64,000 bases of DNA, taken from contig CM061227.1 of assembly GCA_030844895.1 (NCBI GenBank), positions 78,317,738 to 78,381,737 on the forward strand. The letters run 5' to 3'. The translations under genes and the position numbers were made by a program. The notes under the pieces were generated by a model that had not been told where the DNA came from, ran no database searches, and saw nothing but the letters and a program-made list of their open reading frames with translations. Shown here piece after piece: positions 55,378-64,000 of this stretch. The DNA comes from Ambrosia x helenae. Lineage: Eukaryota > Streptophyta > Magnoliopsida > Asterales > Asteraceae. Position 1 is the first letter of the stretch, and every line of letters begins with the position of its first letter.

Positions 55378-58300
55378 TTAGATCTTTCGGGGGACCCAAG
55401 CCTGTTTGGTCTTGGGTCTTTGAACTGGTTGTTTCAAAGATTCATTAGATTCACAAACATCTTGGGTTTTAACAACCTCTTTCTTTTCACACTCAACTTT
55501 TGTTTTCTCAGATTTCACATTCTGTGAAGTTGAAGCACCCTCAGACCCCTTTGATGACCAAGACTGTTCAGACCGTTTCAAGATCCGAATCTGAGATTTT
55601 GAGGTCTCAGCCGGTTTCTTTACTTCGTCTTTGAATGATAACTTCTTGGTTAGCTTCTCTGATTTGACAGAGACAGGTCCAACTGCTGATTTGGTATTAG
55701 GTTTAGCAGGAACCTTTTTGTTTTCAGCAGTTGTGTTCATCAATGGTTTCTTCAATGGTTTTTCAGTGGCTATCCGGTTGCGTTTATCATAAGTCATCGG
55801 ACGATTTTCCCTCTTTTTGAAAAAATTGTTTTGGTTATAATAAGGTGCTTGCTGAGGGAAAAACCGTCTTTGTGGATAACTGTAATTATCAACCGGATAA
55901 TCATGTCTTTGCTTCATCTCCACCTCGTGCCTCTTGTGTCGTACATACGAGCAGGTGGCAAGTAAATGTCCCCTTTCCCCGCACTTAAAACATGCACGGT
56001 ATTCTTCAACAGATTTAACCATGCACTGTTTTCTTAAACTCTCTGGAGTTGGGTCCTTTGAGTACGTCGGCTCAATAAAACTACTTGACTTGTCTGTTGG
56101 TTTAACGAATTGTGTGACATTGACCTTTGCATCTTTAGAATTATCCGAATAAATTTTCTTTAAAATGGCTGGAGGAATATCATTGGTTTGTTGATGTTTT
56201 GGAAACCAAATTGTACTTTCCTGCCAGATCTTTTCAATTTTAGAATAGTTGACAAATTGAATCAGATATTCGTCATTAGACAAAATCTTATCGGAGCCTT
56301 GCATCCGATAGAAAACTTTCACAGGTTTATCACACGATTCGTTGTTCTTTTCATTTGATTTCTCAGTTTTAGTTTCAATTTTCTTTTCAACAGATTTAAC
56401 CACATTTTTCTCAACTTTCTTAACCAGTTTCTTTTCAACATTTTTATCAACAGACTGCTCAACTTTCTTAGCAACATTCTTTGCTGGTTGATTCTTTCTG
56501 TGAGCATTAGCCATGGGATAGACAATCTGAGATGGTGAGACTGGTTCAATAGTGATTATATGATTTTCATCAGGAATATCACTCTCTTTCTCAACAACCG
56601 TCTCAGACTGTTCATCTTCTTCATCAGAATCATCTGCAGCTACCACACCTTCATTGTTTCCCAAAACAGGCCTCACATCAGAATACAGGTCTCCGACACT
56701 GGATGTGTTGGACTCGTTATCTGATGTGGAGTCAGATTTGACTAGACTCTCCGGTGCTATCGCATGTAAATTATGATTTTCGAACAACACCGGAGATGGG
56801 ACAGCTTTGTTGTTTGCACTACTGGACTGTGAAGGTTCTTCGATGATGTGATCAACTACATAAGCAATGTGCTTATAGCTCTCTAACTTTTTATTCACTT
56901 TTTCAGCGAAGCACTTGATGGTTGCCATTTCTAACTTTGTGTTTTCCATTTCATTTTATAGTTGTTAATGGCAAGTTGTTTTAAAGACAAAGTCTTTTTC
57001 AGTTCAGAAACATCCTTTTTGTAACCATCAAGTACTTTGTTAAATTCTTTTGCTTCCTTTTGATAAGTTTGACAGTTTATTTTTGCACTCTCAAGTTGTA
57101 CCTTGAGTTGCTTATTTTCTTCTGTCAATCTATCAAAATCAGAACATTTATCACAAACATGAGATTTAGATTGAGATTCAGTACTTACCGGTTTAGGTGG
57201 TTCTGTCATTGCCATCAGTGTGAAATGAGCTTCCTTCCTTGCAAAGAATTTTGAGTAATCAATCTTTGTGCAGGCATCATCCACCATGCACGACTTGCGG
57301 GTCATAAGGAAATCTGCTTCAGCTAGCAACTGATCGATGTCATCGTCTAGTGAGTTCACACTAGCTTCCGAGTCAGAATCACTTTCCATGTCCGAGTAAG
57401 CTAAATCATATTTCTCTCCAACATCTATGACAGAATCAAGAATCATTCCAGACTTCTTGTCTTCACACTCATCATTCACATCCTCATTCAACTCTTCTAT
57501 TTTCAACTCCGTCAATTTTTCTGTCACAACATCTTCTCCAATCTCCACATGTTCATCCAAACTCATCTTTTGTGCCACACAAGCCACATTGCCTGCAGTA
57601 ATCTCTTCCACTCCTAATTGCATACCCTTCCAATCAAAACCTTCATCTTTTTGAATCACAAGTGCTTGGTTTTTGTTTTCAGTTTGAGTTTGGGTTTGAG
57701 TGTTAGGTGTAGAAATGGGAACAATGGTTCGGTTTTGATTCTGTTGTGGCTGATTTTGAGATGTGGATTGTCTAGTATTGGTATTTTGTTGTGTGTTTTG
57801 ATGGTTCTGGTAGTTGTGTTGAGGTTGAAAGCTAGAAATGTTGGGACTGTTGTATGATAATTGATTCTGGTTTTGGTTTTGTCAATTTTGGTAGCTTGAA
57901 TTGAACGGGTTTCGATTACCTTGCTGAGTCGGCTGTGTACACTCTCTCTTGAAATGACCCTTCTCACCACAATTAAAACATGTGACCTTGGCTTTATTAA
58001 AACCATAAGTGGTGTTTGGAGAAGTCGAAAGGTCAGTTCTCCCTGTTTTCTGAATAAAATCAGTGGCTTTTCTCATGATGCTAGCAAACGCCCACTGTAT
58101 ATCCATAAGCTCCATTTCCTCTTTATCGATTTGTGCATAGTCCTCATTGGTTAGATTGTTGTTTCCAATCTGACTAGCAACTAAACCGTTGTATGATGCA
58201 ACCATTGCAGATACTAATGCTACATGCTGTTGAGCAATCTCAACAGTAACATTATTAAGGTTAGAAGTCTCTAACACAATCGGACTTTGATTTTATTGTG

Positions 58301-59492
58301 TTTGAGTGATCTGCATTTGGTTCATGTGAGGATTATATGGTTGTTGTTGAGGTTGACTGGCAGTGTAACAGGCAGCTTGTTGCATAGGTGAAAAAGGTGG
58401 AATGAAATTAGGTGTTTGATAAGATTGTGGTGTATATGATGAAGTTTGGGCAAGATAGTTTATTGGTACTTTGGTGGGTTCAACAACATTAGATACACAA
58501 GCAATATGAGGTGCAACACTTGAAGTAGAGCTTGAAGTAGAAAGAGAAGTAGATGTACCACTCACATATAACTCTGGGTTCTATGGAATCCGTGCTCTCT
58601 TTGCTTTCCTCTTCTCCTCCATTTCTTTGTTTTCCAGTTTTTGTATGAACTCATTGATAGTCCAATACTGGTATGCATCTTTTTCTTTCAACACTTTAAT
58701 GTGTTGGTTCCAATATGGTTGTAAAGCATCAGCAAATTTATCCACCAGTTCTGACATAGGTATGCAAATCTCGTAGCTTGAGAGCTCTGTGAGCAAGTGG
58801 CAATACCTTGGAACCAATTCTTTTAAAGTCTCGTTACCCATGTAACTAAAGTTCTCAAACTCTTTACGAAGCTCTTCCATTCTCAGCTTCCTAGTCTTCT
58901 CGTTACCATCATGTGTGTTTCTCAGCATATCCCACAACTGTTTTGAAGTAGTACACGATCCGAACTGATGCAGCAAGTCAGTGTTGATCGCCTAAGATAA
59001 TTGAGAAAACGCCTTTTTCTCAATCGCAAACTTCTTCTTCTCATCATCACTCAAATTCTCCAATGGTATAGGTTCACCAGTGTTCTCCAGAATAGGAGCA
59101 ACATAACCTTTCACTATCATCTGCCATGCCTCGGCTCCCTCTAAGCCTTGTCCCTCCACATGTATCTTGAACTTTGTCTTCCATGTGTTATAGTCAATCA
59201 TATCCATGAGCTTTGGTGGACGATTTCCACTGCCTGATGATAGATCATGAATGAGTGTAGATATGGCATTGGTTGTCTGTGAGTGAACGGCAGCTGCTGC
59301 TACTCCCCAATAGTCGCCAATTGGTTGCTGTAATGGTTGCACAACTTGCTGAGGAGTAGAACTAGTCATAGCCATGTAGTTGATTGGCTGAGATGGTGGA
59401 CTAGTCTTCTGAGCTGCAACTGTCCATGGATCTGTGGTTGTCTGCTGTTGTGGTGCTGGATTAGGTCTTGGCGTAGTTGGAAAGTTCCACAT
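55378..59492 (-). pseudogene. copia-2 gag (stops and one frameshift)
   Basis: The start is MWNFPTTPRP at 59492. Gag core YNTWKTKFKIHVEGQGLEGA, Gln-rich linker and knuckle CFNCGEKGHFKREC (about 57950-57990) are followed by an acidic region, coiled coil, Lys-rich repeats, a second knuckle CFKCGERGHLLATC (about 55955-56005) and a basic tail ending QAWVPRKI. Stops occur near 58990, 58578, 58290 and 57880, and a frameshift near 56940. It is the best reference for the two-knuckle gag of this family, since copia-1 has lost the second knuckle. Confidence 0.9.
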
Positions 59493-59792
59493 CTTAACCT
59501 GTAAATGGTCAAACACGAAAAGATTAGAAAAATTTTAAAACATGTTTTACCTTCGCACTTACGGATGGTCAAATGAGGAAAATTCTTCTCCTTCGACCGT
59601 TTGGAAAGGTACAAATGTGGACTATGACAACACACAAACTCTTTCGACCGTTTGTTCTTTCTCCTTCGACCGTTCGATCAGTCGAATGAAACTCTGATGG
59701 ACGAATGTACACAAATAAGCTATGAAACTCTACGTTCGACCACAAAATCAACACCTTCGACCAGAAATTCACTCGTTCGACCAAATTAATTC
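59493..59792 (-). promoter_or_regulatory. copia-2 leader (partial) with TTCGACC array
   Basis: There is no gene. From 59570 to 59785 CTTTCGACCG/CCTTCGACC-type motifs recur, including one opposed pair TTCGACCGTTCGATCAGTCGA. It ends in TTTACAG a few bases before the gag ATG. It is cut at 59793 by the copia-4 LTR (possible target duplicate AATTC, 59788-59792). Confidence 0.6.
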
Positions 59793-60252
59793 TGTAGTCC
59801 CGAAATACTAGATCTTGTTGAATGCAATAGAATGTTATCACTTAGAAACACCTATTAGTTAGGTGTTTCAAGTGATTAATCCAAGAAACAAAGAAAACTA
59901 GATGAATATTTAAAGACCCGACACACACAATGAATAACATGATGATTCCATATCTGATTTGAAGATGAATAACCTTGGAATACTAATAAGTACGCACCTA
60001 TTCAAAGTGTGCTACAAAGATAAACTCCAAAACCCTAAACCCTAGCTGTGCACACACAATCTATATATAGCCAAGACCTGGGCCTGCGCACTTAACACAA
60101 GTGCGCAGGGCCCGTCCATTTAAGTGCGCAGGATAGGGTTTTGCATACTAAACTATGCTATAATTACATGTAAGGTCCTCCAACTATTAAGCTTTACAAT
60201 AATCATTCAAAAGTCTCTATTCTGGTAATTGTGGTCTCAATATAACCCAACA
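59793..60252 (-). repeat. copia-4 3' LTR
   Basis: The 460-bp LTR begins TGTTGGGTTATA and ends GGGACTACA in minus sense. The TATA box CTATATATAG is at 60061-60070. In sense, 13 nt upstream of it is a perfect 11-bp stem CCTGCGCACTT (60083-60093) with AAGTGCGCAGG (60099-60109), loop AACAC, with another AAGTGCGCAGG at 60122-60132. Confidence 0.85.
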
Positions 60253-60266
60253 ATACTCCCCCTAGA
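60253..60266 (-). other. polypurine tract of copia-4
   Basis: The minus strand reads CTAGGGGGAGTAT directly before the LTR start TGTTGGG, 23 bp after the third ORF stop. Confidence 0.85.
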
Positions 60267-60289
60267 CCACAGCTACCAGTCTTCAATCT

Positions 60290-63007
60290 TCAGTCTACAT
60301 CCACATCGCTTTCCTCCCCCTCAACCTGTGCAGGAGGGTCTTGTAAGTACAGTGTGACTGGATCTACTTCAGCTGCTGGAGAAGTTTGGATAGATTCTGT
60401 TGTAGTTCCTTCAGGATTAGCCACTGATGCAGGATCTTCTGGAAGTACCTCTGAAGCAGCAGTTTCTGTAGCAGCAACAGCTTCAGTTTCTGTAACAGCA
60501 TCAGCAGCAGCAGCAGCTTGCGCAGCCTTTTCCCTGTCCTCCTTTTCTTTGTCTGCTGCGTTTATCCTGTCGACTATATCCAGCAGCTCACTCTTCAGTT
60601 TCAATGCCCTATCCACTGCCCTTCTAAACAGCACGGCTTCTTCAAACAATGTGTTTCCGGCACCAACATTGATCTGATTTACAAATAGCATATTCAGATC
60701 TGACAAATTTAGTGCAAACACATCAACCGGATCCAAAATCCTCAGTGCCTCTGAATCGTTTTCCAGCTTGATGACCGCTTCACCAGTGTTGTTGTCATAG
60801 AACCATTTTTTGAAGTTCCTTAGCATCACTAGAAGCTCGGGTCTGATCGGAACTCGTGTGACGACCTGAGGAGGGTCTATCACATAAGTTATCATCCCTC
60901 TTCCCGTTGCTGGATCGATTCTTGTCTTTGATATTCTTCTTCTGGGCTTTTGCGGCTTAAAGATCTGGAAGTCACTCTCACACTCTTTCCTGATAAAGTT
61001 TTCAACCATGGAAGCCTGGGAGTCAAGTGAGGGATTAAGGAATGGGGCCCTGCTAAGCTCCCTGATATCCCATCGGGGAAGAGATTTCAGCTCCTTCTGA
61101 CCCTTGAAGTACTGGATTACCCCCCCTCTCCTTTTCACAGCATACAGTCTCTTTTCAGCATCATACTTCCACGAGATAATCTTTTCCCGGTGAGCAGACC
61201 TGGTATGATGGATGTTCTGATGTAAGGCAGGAATGGTAATGGGCTTTCTTGGGAACCATGCTGCTCTTTCAGGGTCCAATTTGTGCCTATCGGATGTCTC
61301 ATAAATGACCTCTTGATCTGTTCCCATCTCCACAAACCGCTCTGGCATTTCATCTTCGCTAACCTCGTCCACTTCACTTTCCTCAGCCGCTTTTTCTTTC
61401 TCTTTTTCAGCCTCCAGAAACTTTCCGAAATCGAAAGTTTCATCAAAAGTAGCGCTAGGAGTATCAGTTAACTTTTTCTTCAAATCCTGAAACATGTCAA
61501 ACATCTCCACTTGAACCTGATGTTGAAACTTAATCAGGTATCTTTGATCCTTTATCACTTTCTCCATTTTCTTGATCTTGCCTTTGAGCTTTTTCACCTT
61601 CTTTCTTAGCTCCTGGTTATTGTGCACATCACTTTTCAGCGTGCAGATTTCCCTGGCCGCAACTTTACCTACCTCCTTCACAAGCTTCTCGTATAGTTCC
61701 TGATGCACCGGTTTTTGACGAGGTGCAGCAGGAGCTGATGAGGAAGGTTCAGCTGATCGGTGGGTTGGAGCTTTGGGGGCTGATGCAGCAGCAGTGGAAG
61801 GCCCTGGAGCTGAAGTGGCAGCAGTAGAAGGTCCTGGTTGGTTCGGTGGTTCAGGCCCAAACATCTGTTCTAAGATCGCTTCTCCCTCAATATCTTCTTG
61901 AGTCATAACACGGGGAATCTCAGATTCGGGCAACTGATCTCTTCTTCTTTTCTTTCTTGCTTCCCTTTCAAATTCAGCCACTGCTTGTACATTTTCAGCG
62001 GCTTCAAGCTGTTCGGGTGTCAACGTGTCTCTCCCTTCTTGCAGTAAACCAGCTGGTCTTCTCTTTATGCTGGGTCTTGATGGAGCTGGTTCAGTCGCCA
62101 CCCTTTTGCCCCTTGATTTTTCTAGGGCAATCTCTTCAGCCGTCGGCTGGGCTGAAGGAGTGGGTTCAGATGATCCAGGTGCAGGGGCAACTCTGGATTG
62201 TGGTCTGGGTCTTGCAGCATCTGATCTTCGCTTCTTGATTTTGTTGTACAGTTCCATAACAACCGGATATCGCTGGGCCACGTACATGTTTTCTAGCATT
62301 GGTTCCCAGTCCGGTGTGTTGCACTCTGTGAAGAATCTCGCCCCTCTGGTGAATATGTATTCATCACCGACAGGCAGACCCTCATGCTGAGTGTTTATCA
62401 TCATCTGGACAAACCTCGGATACATAGCCCACTTCCCTGAACCAGCATCTGCATTCTTTACCATATAGTCGAAGATCATGCCAGACAGATTGAACACTTC
62501 GTCCTTGCAGATCTTAATCATAGCAGTCGCCCATTCAGCACTCAGCGCATTGTATCCTCCCTTTCTGTGACATAGAGACATCAAGAATACGTGACTGATA
62601 AGTCTCCAGTCTCTAGTAAGCTGACTCTTCTTTATGTCACCTCTCTTGTCAAATTCGCCCTTATAGCCGAAGATCTTGAATTGTTGGTGAATGTCAGCTT
62701 TAGACATGAATCTGAACGTTCCAGGTTGATCTTGCAGCTTTAGCACATTTCGAACCGTGTCCTCAGTAATGATCACGAGCTTGTTTCTGACAGTTGCCTT
62801 GATACGCTTGACCCTTGATACTGTTTCGACTCTAGCTGATCTCCAAAAGTCTTCAATGTGGGAGACATAAACTGGTTCAGCGTTCTGCACAGCAAATCCA
62901 ACTTTACTGCGTCTTATCCAAGCCACGACATCTCTAAAGTTGACATCCTCAGTATCGAGATTCATTGGTTGATTGTGCATGCCCCTAGGATCCCAGTCAA
63001 GTGCCAT
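60290..63007 (-). CDS. copia-4 third ORF, 905 residues, intact
   Basis: The start chosen is the ATG at 63005-63007 (MALDWDPRGM), because it follows CTAAACAG directly; an upstream in-frame Met at 63025 lies inside the presumed intron. N-terminal domain (first ~270 residues): FRDVVAWIRRSKVGFAV, VSHIEDFWRSA, GGYNALSAEWATAM, FNLSGMIFDYMV, YPRFVQMM. A Pro/Ala/Ser linker, a Lys-rich coiled coil (RKKVKKLKGKIKKMEKVIKD) and an acidic patch follow. The C-terminal domain contains LKSLPRWDIRELSR, FKPQKPRRRI, VTRVPIRPELL, FYDNNTGEAVIKL and ILDPVDVFALNLSDLNMLF, with an Ala/Glu-rich tail. No membrane segment or signal peptide is evident. It occupies the Sirevirus env-like position; the role is unknown. Confidence 0.85.
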   Translation of the reverse strand: MALDWDPRGMHNQPMNLDTEDVNFRDVVAWIRRSKVGFAVQNAEPVYVSHIEDFWRSARVETVSRVKRIKATVRNKLVIITEDTVRNVLKLQDQPGTFRFMSKADIHQQFKIFGYKGEFDKRGDIKKSQLTRDWRLISHVFLMSLCHRKGGYNALSAEWATAMIKICKDEVFNLSGMIFDYMVKNADAGSGKWAMYPRFVQMMINTQHEGLPVGDEYIFTRGARFFTECNTPDWEPMLENMYVAQRYPVVMELYNKIKKRRSDAARPRPQSRVAPAPGSSEPTPSAQPTAEEIALEKSRGKRVATEPAPSRPSIKRRPAGLLQEGRDTLTPEQLEAAENVQAVAEFEREARKKRRRDQLPESEIPRVMTQEDIEGEAILEQMFGPEPPNQPGPSTAATSAPGPSTAAASAPKAPTHRSAEPSSSAPAAPRQKPVHQELYEKLVKEVGKVAAREICTLKSDVHNNQELRKKVKKLKGKIKKMEKVIKDQRYLIKFQHQVQVEMFDMFQDLKKKLTDTPSATFDETFDFGKFLEAEKEKEKAAEESEVDEVSEDEMPERFVEMGTDQEVIYETSDRHKLDPERAAWFPRKPITIPALHQNIHHTRSAHREKIISWKYDAEKRLYAVKRRGGVIQYFKGQKELKSLPRWDIRELSRAPFLNPSLDSQASMVENFIRKECESDFQIFKPQKPRRRISKTRIDPATGRGMITYVIDPPQVVTRVPIRPELLVMLRNFKKWFYDNNTGEAVIKLENDSEALRILDPVDVFALNLSDLNMLFVNQINVGAGNTLFEEAVLFRRAVDRALKLKSELLDIVDRINAADKEKEDREKAAQAAAAADAVTETEAVAATETAASEVLPEDPASVANPEGTTTESIQTSPAAEVDPVTLYLQDPPAQVEGEESDVDVD

Positions 63008-63702
63008 CTGTTTAGCCAAGAGCACGAAACGCCAATTAGATCTCGGATGATTGACTTTAGACTTAAACTTACACGGACAACGAACTTAGACCTAGATTTT
63101 ATTAGTATTTTTAGATTTTAAATTTTAACGGTCATTGGATTAAGAATTGATGGATCAGTGTCATCGGTGTCAATGGTACGTTTGAATTTCAGTTGTTAGA
63201 TTATTAAGGTCCGGTTTTAAGTTCGCAGTCCGTTCAAGTGTCTTAAGAGTCAATATGAAAGATGTGTTGTTGTTTAGAGTCCAAGTGATCAAGAGTGTCA
63301 AGTACGCAGTCCAAATCAAGTGCGCAGGTCCAATCAAGGTCAATATAGTCAAGTGCTCAGTCAAGTGCGCACATGCTTGACTGAGCACTAGGTTAGTACT
63401 CAAACCAAAACAAGTTCGCAGTGTAAGTCCACCCGGGCATGGTAACCCCTTAGTCCACACAGTCAAGTCTGCGTACTAAGCAAGTACGCAGACACTTGAA
63501 CCTTCGTTCAAGATTTCAAGTCCACAGTTATGTACGCAGTTAATTAGGGTTTCTGAGCACTTATATGACTATGAGACAAGTGCGCAGTCTCTATGAGACA
63601 AGTGCGCACTTGTTCATATGTCAAGTACGCAGATCTTCAAACATTCAAAAACCCAATAATACAAAAACAACCAACTGATGCATCTTGATCATGCTATAAT
63701 AC
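63008..63702 (-). other. intron-like segment before the copia-4 third ORF with GTGCGCAG array
   Basis: In the minus sense, donor-like TTTACAGG/GTATTATAG at 63702 and acceptor-like CTTGGCTAAACAG ending at 63008 enclose about 695 nt. Between 63215 and 63640 AAGTGCGCAG or AAGTACGCAG motifs recur many times in both orientations. There is no gene. Confidence 0.5.
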
Positions 63703-64000
63703 CCTGTAAATTCAATCAATAAAACATTAGAAACACAAGATCTACCTTAAACAGTAGATGAGAAACAATAACTGTGCAACGAGGTTTGATAAAGTGTGAT
63801 TAAGGGTGTGATTTGGTGTGTTATAGGATGATGATGATGATGAACGGTGATGAACGATGATTATGAACGATGATTATGATGATGATGAACTGTGATATGG
63901 GTGATTAGGGTTTGTAAAAAAAAATTTGGATGATAAAACCTTTTGACTGTGGTTGACCAGTATATATATACATGAGCTATTGGGCCTGCGCACTTGAGTT
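63703..64000 (-). promoter_or_regulatory. copia-4 internal promoter-like module (partial)
   Basis: At the window edge the minus strand reads CAAGTGCGCAGGCCC (about 63983-63997), then about 15 bp, then TATATATATA (63961-63970). This copies the LTR arrangement. A (GAT)n-like run is at 63829-63890 and a short A-run at about 63916-63924. There is no gene. Confidence 0.5.

Larger units (their letters stand above)
45425..59792 (-). mobile_element. Copia-2: Sirevirus-like copia with third ORF, 5' end displaced
   Basis: Minus strand, from 59792: leader, gag-pol, conserved non-coding block, promoter-like module, intron-like segment, third ORF, polypurine tract and 3' LTR. The 5' LTR and primer site are beyond 64000, separated by copia-4 (from 59793). 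It is inserted in the copia-3 third ORF with a possible target duplicate GATAA (45420-45424). It is the same family as copia-1. Confidence 0.85.
59793..64000 (-). mobile_element. Copia-4: Sirevirus-like copia, 3' part only in window
   Basis: This minus-strand element shows its 3' LTR, polypurine tract, an intact third ORF, intron-like segment and promoter-like module. Pol and gag must lie beyond 64000. It belongs to a different family from copia-1/2/3: its repeated motif is AAGTGCGCAG rather than TTCGACC. It is the innermost and probably the youngest element of the right-hand nest. Confidence 0.8.

Noticed and set aside
60354..60677. Ser/Ala-rich plus-strand frame
   Set aside because: Antisense shadow of the Ala/Glu-rich tail of the copia-4 third ORF.
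63215..63640. CRISPR or ordinary tandem repeat for the GTGCGCAG array
   Set aside because: The motif is 8-10 bp with irregular spacing and both orientations; it fits a dispersed regulatory motif.

Overview
This window is plant nuclear DNA with no host gene that I can recognise. All or nearly all of it is transposable elements inserted into one another. The evidence is Ty1/copia and Ty3/gypsy polyproteins, primer binding sites matching plant initiator-Met tRNA, an L1-type LINE with a zf-RVT domain, a Helitron and a MITE. Protein style (Sirevirus-like copia elements with a long third ORF) fits a eudicot, possibly Asteraceae; that placement is from memory and low confidence.

Layout. An old gypsy element (G1, minus; RNase H 17850-18208, RT 22410-23165, protease 23338-23655) is the deepest layer in the middle. 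It is split by a plus-strand non-autonomous gypsy (A-prime, 18209-22409, 2.5-kb LTR, intact mini-gag) and by a plus-strand Sirevirus-like copia (copia-3, from 23728). Copia-3 is split by a 9.3-kb LINE (33265-42602, minus, with a 16-bp target duplication) and by a minus-strand copia (copia-2, from 45425). Copia-2 is split by another minus-strand copia (copia-4, from 59793, running off the right edge). To the left of G1 lies copia-5 (gag and 5' LTR, to 17683), split at 14015 by a minus-strand gypsy-like element (family A) arranged as LTR-internal-LTR-internal. Family A carries a MITE and a Helitron and is split at 6557 by copia-1 (same family as copia-2). Copia-1 is cut at 755 by a further LTR.

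What stands out. (1) The LINE carries, after ORF2, a 631-codon open frame made of four tandem ~400-bp repeats. All ten adjacent intervals I measured between its repeat anchors are multiples of three. A second small ORF follows. (2) The Sirevirus-like elements carry a third ORF after pol, conserved at both ends across very diverged families and intact (905 codons) in copia-4. (3) Upstream of this third ORF each of the three elements repeats the layout of the LTR: family-specific motif, TATA box, then an intron-like segment ending in CAG just before the ATG. This suggests a separate internal promoter and spliced transcript. (4) In every Sirevirus-like LTR seen here, a stem of 9-12 bp sits just upstream of the TATA box. 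The architecture is shared but the motif differs between families (TTCGACC versus AAGTGCGCA).

Most coding regions are broken by stops, frameshifts or later insertions. The third ORF of copia-4, the mini-gag of A-prime, and LINE ORF3 and ORF4 are the only long intact reading frames of interest. All coordinates were counted by hand and boundaries may be off by a few bases.
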